From Theocolax elegans (taxonomy: Eukaryota; Arthropoda; Insecta; Hymenoptera; Cerocephalidae): a stretch of 64,000 nucleotides of DNA. The notes beneath the pieces were generated by a model. The model did not search any database. It saw only the letters and a program-made list of their open reading frames with translations, and was not told the DNA's origin. The translations under genes were made by a program, and so were the position numbers. The first letter of the stretch is position 1; every line of letters starts with the position of its first letter. The stretch is from contig CM047426.1 in NCBI GenBank assembly GCA_026168455.1, forward strand, positions 44,038,307-44,102,306. The letters run 5' to 3'. This document shows positions 43,113 to 54,889 of this stretch, piece by piece.

Positions 43113-43409
43113 TTATAGAGGTTTGTTTCTGATTGCTGTCGAAACTATTGCATTGGCCACCGGAAATTCTAATAATTTATTTTTTGCGCTAATTTTTTTA
43201 TAGAAGTCTTCAGATATGCCTGTTACTTGGCTACCTGAATCGATCAATGACCATTTTTCAAGTCCAAATATACTTATTAATATATGCGGGCATTTCGCTA
43301 TTTTACTATTCTTATTATTTAAATTCGGGTCCATTTTTATATCTGTACCATTAGAAAGATCTTCAATAAAATCAAATGAATTGCGACACGCCGTCGGACC
43401 GACATTCAA
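43113..43409 (-). pseudogene. G2 aspartic protease
   Basis: The active-site loop WSLIDSGSQVTGIS fits the retropepsin D-S/T-G-S pattern, preceded by a hydrophobic strand (PHILISIFGLEK). Just upstream of it (43,426-43,760) the minus strand reads a Pro/Gln/Asn/Tyr-rich tail (PYQQQQYQQPN) that forms the C-terminus of Gag in place of CCHC knuckles. Confidence 0.72.
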
Positions 43410-43822
43410 CGTGTCGAGTTCTCGTTTAAATTATTTGATTGTGGTTGTGTATTTTGATGATTTGTTTGGCTATTAACAGAAAAATTTGGAGGTGGAAAAC
43501 GTGTATCGGGTAGTGAAAAATTATTTTTAATATGTGGAAATTGTTGATAAGGTTGATGATAATAAGTATTTGGTTGCTGATATTGTTGTTGTTGATATGG
43601 TTGCTGGTAAGAGTTTTGATAATACGGTGTTTGGTGTTGTTTACGCGTATATTCATGCGAATAATACGTATTATTTATTCGCGGGCGATTACGATCATAA
43701 TATGAGTAAGCATTTCTTGGTCTAGTTTGATTATTTATGGTTATCTGTCTAACACGAGCAATATTTTCGTTCTAATTATGATTATGTAGTTGTTTTCTTT
43801 CATTTCCATTTTGTTTTTCTAT

Positions 43823-44772
43823 TTAAATCGTATCTAATATTGCGAGTGTTTGACTAATTGCTACCGAGTTTTCAAAATCAACGGAGGCTAACGCTTCCTG
43901 AACCCAAAGCGGATATTGTTGCACAATGGAATAATTTATTTCATAATTTGTTAGTTTTGGAATAAAGAAATTAGCTTCTTTTGCTTGTTTGTAAAAATAT
44001 GTCTGAAATGAACCCTCCTGATTTTTATATTTGCGCGCTAACCATCTAGTTTTAAATTTAATTGCAATCGGAGACGAATAAAATTCACCGAGAAAGACCA
44101 CTTTGAAATTTTCGAAATTATTATAATTCCCCTTTAAATTTAACCATAATCTCGCTTTCCCTTCTAATGCATGTTGTACAAATAATAATTTCTTGTCATC
44201 ATGTATTCCTTTTAATATAAAATATCTCTCTAAACTTTCTAAAAATTCCTGCGGGTTTGCAGAAATTTCATCCGAAAATTTCGGTATAGTCGCATCTATG
44301 TATAGATTTTGTAAGTTACTTACAACCGCACCAATCTCAGCTCGTTGATGTGAACTCGAAGGCATATTTGTCGAATCATTATTTGAGGTGGTAGGAGCAG
44401 CTCCTAGAATTAGTTGTTGTTGCTGGTTAAGATTTTGTTGTGTCATATTTTGCAATCTTGTCGTTGAGCGGTTTAAGCTTCTCGTTCAGTTTGAAGTTGT
44501 CGTTGTAATTCATTTAATTCGGTACACATACGATCCAATTCTGCTCTTTCTGATTGTGACTCATTTGATTCCCTCAGATTCGTTTCGTCTCTCGCAAAAA
44601 TCGGCATGTTGGATGTCGTCAAATTTGGTTTTCTTTTCGCAGAAATATTATAATTATTAAAATACTGCCTACAATTTCGACCGGATTTACTAATATAAAT
44701 TATTTCTTCATTAAATGCCATACATGATATGAAATTAATAACGGTTCTACAAAATATAAATTTTGCATCCAA
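43823..44772 (-). pseudogene. gag: G2 Gag
   Basis: Two frames cover Gag. The first (44,772-44,473) ends in a coiled-coil-like ELDRMCTELNELQRQLQTE. The second (44,455-43,823) contains the capsid core: IPKFSDEISANPQEFLESLE, LLFVQHALEGKARLWLNL, FKVVFLGEFYS and FQTYFYKQAKEANFF. This matches retrotransposon Gag. The frame is shifted between them and again before the protease. Confidence 0.78.
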
Positions 44773-44785
44773 CTGTTGGGCGCCA
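44769..44785 (-). promoter_or_regulatory. G2 primer-binding site
   Basis: The minus strand reads TGGCGCCCAACAGTTGG, one base after the end of the 5' LTR (...CCTTACA). TGGCGCC is a common start for primer-binding sites. The exact tRNA is not determined. Confidence 0.7.
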
Positions 44786-44786
44786 A

Positions 44787-45422
44787 TGTAAGGTTTTGAT
44801 TATTTCTAATATAAAATAATCAAACTCTTAAGAATATATCTAGGCATTTAATCAAGAATAATTCACATGCAATCTACTCAATAGTATATAATTTATTAAC
44901 GTCACGATTATTACGAAGTATTAGATCTCGATTATAATCTTTATTTATATAGCAAATGACAACACTTAAAATCAATATTTTCTCATTGATATGATAAACA
45001 CGCGCATATTATATACATCTACATATTACGTTGTAGCTACGAGAGAATTTTGACAACTTAACTTCAAATAGTCTGCTCCCAATGATGCAGATCGAACCCC
45101 TTTTTTACTTTTCCACCAATAGTGTTGTCTTGGATCCAGAGTTTCGCATTTCAATCTCCAGTATTGAGCAGGATCCCCTGGTGATTTCTTCGAAAAAGAA
45201 TGGCCTTTCCAACGAACCATGAACGAGTGAGAGCGAGGGACTCTCAATAATTGTATTTATATCGGGAGCACTAATAAGATTAGCGTAATCCCTCGTCTCG
45301 CGTACATATTTCTTGGAATATGACCAATAGTCAGATTTAAATACTGATTGTCGGCTATTTAAATTAACGGGCCTTTAAATTACTAGACATTTGAATAAAT
45401 GTCATAACAATGCACCTTTACA
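44787..45422 (-). repeat. G2 5' LTR
   Basis: It runs from TGTAAGG to CCTTTACA on the plus strand, so both ends have the TG...CA form. It is the partner of 19,331-19,996 and is followed by the duplication CTAC (45,423-45,426). Confidence 0.88.
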
Positions 45423-45442
45423 CTACTTACGGCAATAATTCG

Positions 45443-46802
45443 CTAATCAGCTATTCCTGCGCCATACAATAGACCTTCAGCTTCTTCATGGAACTCATTT
45501 TGTTGAAGTTGTTCAAGTCTACGGGCCGTACGAGCTTCCTTACTGGAAAGGGACGAACGTCGTCTTTCTCGTTCAATCTGTTGTGTGTCGACATTATCCG
45601 CAAACATTTTACATTGCTGGCCAATTTTCAAATTGAGTAATTGCATGGTATGCAAAACTGCTGAATATCCTTCATTGAACATTCCTGCAGCCATATACGC
45701 AGCAATTTCTACGATTCTTTGACCAGAATTGAGATGTTTCGGAGTTATGCGCCAGACAGTGGAGTTGAACGATTCGTTCGAATTTTGCGTGTGTCCACCT
45801 AAGCATCGCGTCATAAGATCATTTTTTGTCACAGGGTAATCATCACCATATGGATTCATTTTTACAATACTGTAATGAAAGTTTTCGAATCACCGTCGCC
45901 GATGTAATTCGTATACTTTACTCCAAAATTTTCAACAGATCTCAAAAACATCCCACGATTGAATCTACCTCCATCTTCCCTGCTGAAACATCGTGATTTG
46001 AAGAGCATGATTCTTTATGATCATTATACCATTCTTCAAATTCTTCTTCGTCTAATATATTCTTTTGTAAAGCACATGAATGACAATATGCACTTTTTAC
46101 AATAAGGTTGACTACTTTGTCAGAGTAATATGCAATGAGCGTTGTAACACCAAACAATGAAGTAAAACCTCGTTTTTTCCAGGATCCATCCCCAGAAACT
46201 TTCAAACAGTCAGCAGATCTATCATGTTCTATATTTTTGTCTTTCTCTTCTTTGACAGATTTTTCACAAACGCTTTTGAACATTGATTTTGACGCTGTAT
46301 ATAAATGCTGCACAATTTGATCATACGTTGATTTTGCTAAACCTTGACATATATCCATAAGTCCACAAAACACATTGATACCTTCTCGTCCAACACCGAA
46401 AAGCCTCATAACAAAAACAATTAGTCTATTTATTTCGAATCCAGTGTTTATAAACGATCCTGAATTTATTTCTCTATGACTACACATACACGATAATACA
46501 ATTTTGAAACCTAAGCCTCGATGTCCGCTCTCTGAAAATTGTATATTTTAATTGCAAGATCTGCAAATTACGATATCAGAAATTGCAAAAAATACTGTGA
46601 TAAACTCGATTATTCGATAGCAGTGAGTTGGATGCACAATGATGTTCTCGGTACTAGCGGTGGCTAATTTTCTCTCAGTACTACTTGTGTTGCACTCTGT
46701 ATCGTCTGATTCTGTTATGAATTGATTACCATGGAATTTTCGTTTCCGTGGTTTTGCAGCACGATTACTACTCGATTTGTCACTTTTCGGATAACTAGAC
46801 AT
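45443..46802 (-). pseudogene. Mutator-like transposase pseudogene
   Basis: The start is ATG at 46,802 (MSSYPKSDKSS). The N-part has RKFHGNQF and a Cys pair CRSCN, then an in-frame TAA near 46,546. The following frame carries GHRGLGFKI, the core SGDGSWKKRGFTSLFGVTTLI, SAYCHSC, and CSSNHDVSAGKMEVDSI, hallmarks of the Mutator-like transposase domain found in many insect genomes. After VKYTNYIGDGDSKTF the central 200 or more residues are missing, and the text resumes at LMTRCLGGHTQNSNESFNS, ending YGAGIAD. One deletion, a stop and frameshifts make it dead. Confidence 0.8.
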
Positions 46803-46820
46803 GATTATATTGAAGCGCAC

Positions 46821-47239
46821 TCGTCAATATTCAGAAAAGAACTAAACGTTACACCACAAACAGCTCTATAGGAAGCAGGTACACACAGATTATATACCGA
46901 TGACACATACTAAGGTTCAAAAGACGCTTCTATGAAAGCAAAATATTATTTCGAACAGCTGCTGAACTTTTCAGGTATATAGTTTCGAGTTTAGAGACGA
47001 GGGGAGGAGCGCGCGCGTTTCAGTCTGACCGAGCACTGGCACTTGCTCGATGCCCCATTGCGTTTAGTGCTGTATCTTCGGAAATACTACGAATCCGACT
47101 CTATAACTTCGGATATATGTTCTTATACATATAAGGAATAGATTTAAGCAATAAAAAAAATCGATTTTTTGAACGTTCTAAATCAGGATTACCCCCTTAA
47201 TAAATTCGGAGGTAATAAATAATTTTTAAAATTTACGTA
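46821..47239. other. Spacer between Mutator-like gene and gypsy G4 fragment
   Basis: No gene. It should hold the 5' untranslated part and end of the Mutator-like element, but I cannot fix a terminal inverted repeat. GC-rich GGGGAGGAGCGCGCGCG lies near 46,998. Confidence 0.4.
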
Positions 47240-47393
47240 TTTCACAAAAATCCGATAAATTAATTAAAAATATAATCGAAAAAATTGAAAATAATGATAC
47301 CTTTAATCGATATAAAATCGTCAATGAATGTGTATGTAAAGTCTATAATGATGAATTGAAAATTATATTACCCGAATTAATAATTAAAACTAG

Positions 47394-48839
47394 CAACAGA
47401 TACCTCGCTCGCTAACGCTCACTCGGTTGTATTTTGATCGTGCTTATTTAAGATGAGTATATGTAAAATAGTTACACAGCCTTTTTTCTTTAAAGTTAAA
47501 TGTGACATTTTTATGTTCATTTTTTAAATGAAAAACATTACATTTTTTAAATAATTAGTAAACCAATTGGGTTTATCAAGGCAGAAATTGCATTTTTATA
47601 GATACACCAAATTCGCTGTGTAAAGTTGAAGTTTATATGCATATAAATTTAAATTTTCTTGGATTAAAGCCCTTCGACAACTTTTATCCTGCAAGGAGTT
47701 TTTTGTATTTGCACCTGTTTTAAGCCTATTTTTGATAATATTTTAATATTTTACTTAATGAATGTGTTAAAAATCATCAAAAAAGAATATTTTTTATAAT
47801 ATATTTTATAAACATGACATTTCACATAATATTTTATAAAAATTACAAAAATATTTTTATAACCGTACTCTACCCTTAACACCAACAATGATAATTTGCG
47901 CATTGCGAAGAGGATTATGGTATAATTAATGTGGTGAATGAGATGTCGTTTTTGTAAAAAAAAATTGAGAAATAAACAAAATATGATAGTTAACTACCAA
48001 AGTTTTAAAATTAATCAAAATTTCTTTAAAATTACATGTAACTACTATTGTACAGACGATTGAAAAGAGTGTGAGAACTCGATATATTTTGTGTCGACTT
48101 TCCAATATTTTGGTTTTTTAAAAGAGGTTATAGATTAAAAAAAACATCAAAGACAGAACTGAAAATAAAGTTCAACTGAAAACTTGATCATCTAATGACT
48201 ATCAATTATTTCGTGACATTCAAAGAATCCGTCAAATGTCAATCATTCGTGAGATTTCGACTCCATTTTCATCATTATTGCAGGGGTTCTTTATAGTATA
48301 TGAGCGGGCAATCGTTTCAAAAAGGCATCTCGAATCTTGATCTCGCGTAGACGAGTTGAAAAGATGCGAGAACTTCATATGTTTTGTGTCGACTTTCCAA
48401 TGTTTTCGTTTTATTTGATAATTTTAAATAACTATTTATACATTATTGGATGAGAGTTAGGCTCTTGGATAGTGTATTTGATGAAAATCTGATGTCGTTT
48501 CTGCAGACCAAGACATGTTGAACTGAAGTCATTTAGATTTTTCGTGTATAGTTGTAACACACGCTCCGTAAAATATATTTATGCTTCCAGCGTTAGCCAA
48601 CATATGAATATTGTATTCGACTCTTACGGCGAGGATGTGCTGGTAAGGTATACATTTCAAGAATCATATATTTTTTCAATGCATGATCCATTTAATAGTA
48701 ACATAATAAGGGCTCTGTAACAGTGTAAGTTAAGGAAAGAAAAGTATACTGTTAAATTTTGACGCTAATAATGATAGAATTAAATACAGAAAGAAAATAA
48801 ATATGACAAAGAGTAAAAAATAAGTATATATATATATAT
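47394..48839. other. H1 3' region, non-coding
   Basis: AT-rich, no gene. A diverged direct repeat (TTTTGTGTCGACTTTCCAAT near 48,089 and 48,382) marks an internal duplication of about 290 bp. Confidence 0.45.
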
Positions 48840-50484
48840 GGGTGGTTCTCTGTGACATCGAAGATGAAAAAAATAAATATTGCTATAACTGTGGGAATGT
48901 GTTTTAGAGGTATCCAGTAGCTCTCCTGAATTTTTTTAGATTTTTTCTGGGCCATTATTTTAAGTTACAGAGAGTCAAAGTTGACATTTTAGCACTTTTT
49001 TGCATTATATGCCCATTTTCATGAATTTTTAGCTCCCAGGGGATGCATTTTTCACTAAAAACATAAGTATGACTTTTTTTGTAAAATTTTCCGAACTTTT
49101 CATTAAAAATACTTTTAAAGACATAAATGTATGCTGTCACACTCTTGTAAGCCATTTAAACCTTAAATAGTGAAAATCAGCAATTCTGCTCCGGACTCTG
49201 GTAACCTAATACTGTCTAAAAGATGTCTTTTTATAGTCAGAAACTGCCTAAAAAGTTCCAGAGTGGGTCTAAATCATTAAGATCACTTATGGTTAAAATA
49301 TCCGGGAAAAGTGCCCGAAATATTAATAGAAATGAATATTTGTTGCCTTATAACGTAGAATCTAGTAGCATGATCATTGCAAAAAAATTTATGCACTTAC
49401 CTTGGAATGGTAGAAAAGTATCTCCACTTGTTTCAGTATCCATCTAATCCCCTGTAAGCTGCTAAAAATACAAATATTATTATAAAATTATAAAAAATTA
49501 TTTTTTAAACATTTATAATGCTGGATTTTTAGTTTTACATCACTTACAAGAATTATAATACTAATCTGAAGGATTACTATAAAAGTATCAACATTATTAT
49601 TATTATTATTCAGCAATACATTGTTTAGATTTCACAAACTTGTCACTGTCACGTTATCATATTATTCATTATAATTATATATCCGATTTATTTATATATC
49701 TTATGTATTAAATACGTATATTCAGTTATTGTAATAATGATGTTTATATATTTATAGTAATCCTTCAGATTAGTATTATAATTCTTGTAAGGGATGTAAA
49801 ACTAAAAATTCAGCATTATAACTGTTTAAAAATTAATTTTTTACATTTGTATAATAATATTTGTATTTTTAGCAGCTTACAGGCGATTAGATGGATACTG
49901 AAACAAGTGAAGATACCACTCCAAGGTAAGTGCATAAATTTTTTTGCAATGATCATGCTACTAGATTCTACGTTATAAGGCAACAAATATACATTTCTAT
50001 TAATATTTCGGGCACTTTTCCCGGATATTTTGACCATAAGTGATCTTAATGATTTAGACCCACTCTGGAACTTTTTAGGCAGTTTCTGACTATAAAAAGA
50101 CATCTTTTAGACAGTATTAGGTTACCAGAGTCCGGAGCAGAATTGCTGATTTTCACTATTTAAGGTTTAAATGGCTTAAAAGAGTGTGACAGCATACATT
50201 TATGTCTTTAAAAGTATTTTTAATGAAAAGTTTGGAAAATTTTACAAAAAAAGTCATACTTATGTTTTTAGTGAAAAATGCATCCCCTGGGATCTAAAAA
50301 TTCATGAAAATGGGCATATAATGCAAAAAAGTGCTAAAATGTCAACTTTGACTCTCTGTAACTTAAAATAATGGCCCAGAAAAAATCTAAAAAAATTCAG
50401 GAGAGCTACTGGATACCTCTAAAACACATTCCCACAGTTATAGCAATATTTATTTTTTTCATCTTCGATGTCACAGAGAACCAC

Positions 50485-50486
<2 letters not shown>
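48840..50486. mobile_element. 1.65 kb near-perfect palindromic element
   Basis: It starts GGGTGGTTCTCTGTGACATC and ends with its complement. The arms (48,840-49,430 and 49,895-50,486) are almost identical, and even the centre is largely palindromic (AATCTGAAGGATTACTATAA near 49,567 against its complement near 49,755). TA repeats flank both sides, so TA insertion as for Tc1/mariner-type elements is possible. The short frame MSFYSQKLPKKF occurs in both arms but is not credible as a gene. Confidence 0.82.
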
Positions 50487-50521
<35 letters not shown>

Positions 50522-51589
50522 GTCTGTGTAAAAATAATCATTATAGGTTATTATAAAGAAGGTGTGTGTCCGTGTGTTTAGAAAGAAAGTGAAATATGTC
50601 CATATATTTAATATATTTAAAATGCACACACATAAAATAATTTCCATTTGGGGGGGTATCGTAATTTTAAATAAATTGATGTAATATAATGTGTTTACAG
50701 AATACATAAAATATAAGCATGTTATATACTCTCATAAATTAGATTTTTCTTTAATGGCGGTGGTAACATTTTTTATAAAGTGGTATATAATACTGTCGTT
50801 GTGTTATATATGGTTTTAATTTGTATGTGAATGTAGTATTATTTCAAAGTGATGGTTTTTATAATGCATATTTAAAAATTTTGGTATTTAATATAATCTG
50901 TATAGTAATTGTTATTACAAAATTGAGTGTTATGAAAATCATTTTTTACGCACGTTGGGTGAGTGATTGTATCTAAATGGCGACTCTGTCGAAATATTTT
51001 ATACATGATATATGCAAATATAATTCTAATTGTAAAATTTTAACAAATTTAAGTTTTTAAATAATAATTTTAAATACCTGTTTATACGTTATTATAAGAA
51101 TTAAACTTTCGGTCGTTGTATTTTGGGAAACTCTGATTCTTTTTTGAAGTCTGTAAGTTTTGTCGAACGGCAGGCTATTATCAATTATTTTGCATATTTA
51201 TTTTAATGATTCAGTAGTAGTAATATTTCAATGGATTTTTCTTATATTTCATTTTTTTTATTTATTATAACTAATGTAATGATTTGTCATTTACAATATG
51301 ATATGTTGCTGCCGATTTTCAATTGTATTTTAATGATTTTCAGCGCAAACAATTATTAATTATTTTGCATATTCACTTTAATCATTCAATAGTTGTAATA
51401 TTTTAATGTTTTTTTTCATACTTCCATTTTTATTTATTTATAAAATTTATATAAAATGTGTATAAATTTTCGTCTACACATTTACAATACGTTTTTAAAC
51501 ACTATATTGTTAGTGTAAATTTTGTGTTTATTTTTTAATGTATCATTTTCTATTTTTGCATTGTTTAACAGTAATATTTTTAAATTTTT
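50487..51589. other. AT-rich stretch between palindrome and helicase
   Basis: A TA microsatellite (50,487-50,518), then sequence with no coding potential. Two similar segments contain AATTATTTTGCATATT near 51,184 and 51,358. No gene seen. Confidence 0.45.
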
Positions 51590-53453
51590 TCTACTTTTAG
51601 CTCTTGAAAGAGCTACATATAATTGACCATGGCTAAAAATTGGAGATGGTAAATAGATACCAACTTGTTTGTATGACTGTCCTTGTGATTTGTCATATTG
51701 TGAATAGTCATTGCAAAACCTAATCGAATGGGAAATTGTTTTCTGCGCATGTTGAATGGTATATCTTCTTTAGATGGTGACAAAGTGATTCTTGGTATTA
51801 AAACTAATTTTCCAATTTTTTTCCGCTTATAATTTCTGCTTTAATTAAATGTTTCATAAGTTTTGTTACTAATAATCTTGTTCCACTACAAAGACCTTCA
51901 TTCACATTTAAATTTCTTAGAAGAATTACTATTGCACCTACTTTTAATTGTAATTTATGTAGAGGAAGTCCATTAGGTGTAAGGGAATTAAGAAATTCTG
52001 TAGGTAACATGACATCTAAGTTTTCTCCATTATCATGTTCTGCTGTATCTACACTTAAGTATTCAATAATTTGCCCTTCCATTATAGCCAAAATTTTATT
52101 ATTTATTTCAATTACGTCGTTGTTGGTGAAGGCTAATATAACTTTATCATTTAAATCTTTATCATTTATTTTTATTTCGTTTCCAAAAATTTCTGCAGTG
52201 ATATCATTTTCTTTTGTTATTAAATCAAGAGGTATTTCAAGCAGTTCATTTTCTTCTTCATACATATTTAAAGGTTTACCTTCACCTACATTTAATACCC
52301 ATTGTCTAAAATAATTGTCATTATCTGTCACTCGAAGATTTTCATTTAGTGTCATACGTATAAAATTCGGCCATAAGTAACTGTTTTTAACTAAATTTTC
52401 AATAACTTCAGTACGACTACTATGTCGTATAACTGGTAATGTTTGCCTAAAATCGCCTGAAACAACCAACATTTTACCACCAAATATTTTTTTATTATTA
52501 CATATATCTTGAAATAGGCGATTGACTGCTTCAAAAGCATATTTCGATGTCATAGATATTTCATCCCATATTATAATTGGAACTTCTTTTAAATTTTTAC
52601 CATCTATTGAATTAGATTTAATATTACATATAGTACATTCTGTGATATTAAGTGGTAGTTTAAATGTTGTGTGTACTGTTTTCCCGTTATGTAATAAATT
52701 TGCTGCAATCCCTGTCCAAGCAACACATAAAAATGAAATGTTTGAGAATTTAAGATAGTCTATTAGAACATTAAGTAAACAGATTTTCCCACTTCCTCCT
52801 GGTCCATCAATAAAAAAGCTTTTTTTGTCTTCAATTTTTAAATGTTGCACGATAGTATCAAAAATGTCTTTGTTATGATTTTTTAAAGAATTTACTTTGA
52901 CGTTTATTTCAGTAAATGTGCAACTTTTGTTATGTGTTGTTGATTTATCAGCATAATCTTCTATAGATGTAGATATAACGGGTAAATTAAAATTATTTAA
53001 AGAATATCCATTCAATTGTAGGTTCTTAACAATAATGTTTAATGCAAGGTTTTCATCAGCATTTTGTTCATATTTTGGGTGGTAAAAAAAGTGTTTCTAT
53101 TTTTCGTACAAATCTCTTGCATTAATAGGATTGTGAAAAATATAAATATATGCAAATAATTCACAAAGAGCAGTAGGAAAGTGTAATTGTGTTGCTTCTT
53201 CCAAACATCTGTCCCATTGTTTATCTTCATTAACCAAATGTCTAGCTATAGAAGCTTCATAAAATGTAGAATAAATTATATCATCAACAGTACGTAAATC
53301 CTGAAATGATGATATTCCTTTGACATGTAAAAGTAATAATCTTATTAAATATCGTTTTCGATCCTTTGGATTCACTAAATACATTCTGCTTAATACAGGT
53401 TTTTTTGTTTTTTTTTCTTTTATACCATGTTTTTGAATTATTATCAAATACAT
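51590..53453 (-). pseudogene. H1 Helitron helicase region (Pif1-like)
   Basis: From right: a linker piece (53,453-53,097; LLLLHVKGISSFQDLRTVDD) normal for Helitron proteins, then a 403-residue open frame (53,015-51,804) with Walker A FIDGPGGSGKICLL, WTGIAANLL, Walker B PIIIWDEISMTS, SGDFRQTLPVI and LNENLRV, all Pif1/RecD superfamily motifs. In Walker A the residue after GK is Ile instead of Thr/Ser. After a frameshift in an A-run near 51,815 come [18 protein letters not shown] and [12 protein letters not shown], the last helicase motifs. The family unwinds DNA during rolling-circle transposition. Confidence 0.85.
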
Positions 53454-53741
53454 AATTTAATGGTATTTCGGAATATAAATAATTTCGTGCATCAGAATCG
53501 ATTTGATTTAATTTTAAGTATGCTGTTAATGTCGTTTCTACATTTTTTTTTAAATTTCTGTTTCTTTTCCTTCTTTAAAATACACTTCTTGTTCATCTTC
53601 ATTGTGAATAGCTAATCTTATTATGGTATGTGAAAGTTCGTGTAGAGGATATTCTAATAGTATTATATTCATTGCTTTCAATATCTTCATCATGAGTTAA
53701 ATTAGAACTGTCTTTTGATCTGATACCTGTGTCACGTATTT

Positions 53742-54883
53742 CTATGTTCGCACTGTTGAGCATACTTCGACATTAATGTGACAATTAAATTTTAACAATA
53801 AATATGGATTATACGAAACAACAAACCGATTATCAGCTATTCTATTGTGGTATTTACCTTTATAATTGATTTTTTTGATATCATTTCTTCTTATATATAA
53901 TGGATATCCTGATGAATTAAAAGTTGTTTTGTTATTAAATTTTTTTGGAAAATTTTTCGTACATTTTTTTGTGTCTTTACTCATGCAAGGTGAACTCATG
54001 TTTTGCTCTCCACAGGGTCCATGAATCATAAACTGTTTTACAATATTATACAACCGTGGATAGATATCTTCGTTTGGAATTTCTGCGTTTATGAGTTCAT
54101 CTACTTTTTCGGGAGTATTAATGTTATAATTTTTATCTAAAAATTATAGCATATGCATGTGAGGAAGTCCACGTTTTTGAAATTCGATAACATAAGTGTA
54201 GGCGATACAATTTCCTAAAACACCTTGCTTAATTACCAATTCTTTTATTTTTTGATGAAATACCTTAAATACTAAATCTGGTCTATCAATTACAGTTTCA
54301 TATTTTTTTAATGTTCAGTTATTTCTTTTCAGTTTGGATTATATATCATTGTTATAAGTAAGTCAGGTTTTCCGTAACGATTTACTATACTCATTGAGTC
54401 AATGTAATTTTGTTTTAGGAATCTTGAACTTCCAACAAAATTTGATGGCAAAATAAACATTTTTCCAATTTTTATATTTTCAGATTCTTTTTTCTTGTGT
54501 AAATAATCCATTACGCCTTTATAATAATCGCTTCTTAAAATATCTTGGTTTTTCTTTACAAAATATAATCTTGATTGTTCAACTTTTACAAATGCATCAA
54601 TTGTAAACTGTTGAGAAACTGTTCCCATATTAAGGTATGGATTAAATCCATTTCTCATAGAAAGTCTGCAATTATAAAATTGCAAACATGAAATATTGTT
54701 TTTCTTATATTTGCATTTCATATTAGGCATCCATCCATATCCTCCATTTGGATAAATAAGTGGGTATGTCATTGGATCAGTGTGTTTACTTGTTAAAGGA
54801 ATACTAATTGGATTGTCATATTTTGAATATATAACTATATCCCGCTCTGAAGTAGGCAGTCCATTTTTTCCTACAAATACCAT
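53742..54883 (-). pseudogene. H1 Helitron Rep (HUH) region
   Basis: The Helitron_like_N part (54,883-54,329) is open and well conserved: PLIYPNGGYGW, FYNCRLSMR, FVKVEQSRLYFV and FLKQNYIDSMSIV. The HUH motif FQKRGLPHMHML follows near 54,150-54,185, but a TAA comes two codons after it. Further on MIHGPCG, SPCM, CTKNFPK and YNPYLLLKFNCHINVEVCSTV are present. The tyrosine pair motif expected right after this (YLYKYxYKG in the family) is absent, apparently deleted. Rep cannot be active in this copy. Confidence 0.82.
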
Positions 54884-54889
54884 TGCAAC

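Larger units (their letters stand above)
19331..45422 (-). mobile_element. Ty3/gypsy retrotransposon G2, disrupted in its 3' LTR
   Basis: The minus-strand element runs from 5' LTR (44,787-45,422) through primer-binding site, gag, protease, RT, RNase H and a deleted integrase to a polypurine tract (39,638-39,652) and 3' LTR. The 3' LTR is split: its last four bases (39,634-39,637) plus a target-site copy lie right of element X, and the remaining 666 bp (19,331-19,996) lie left of it. The flanking CTAC at 19,327-19,330 and 45,423-45,426 is the target duplication. Its own sequence is about 5.8 kb; the rest of the interval is nested insertions. The coding part has many frameshifts. Confidence 0.83.

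Noticed and set aside
49223..49447. Conserved small gene MSFYSQKLPKKF in both arms of the palindrome
   Set aside because: Both arms are near-identical by structure, so conservation is not evidence of coding; no start context or domain.
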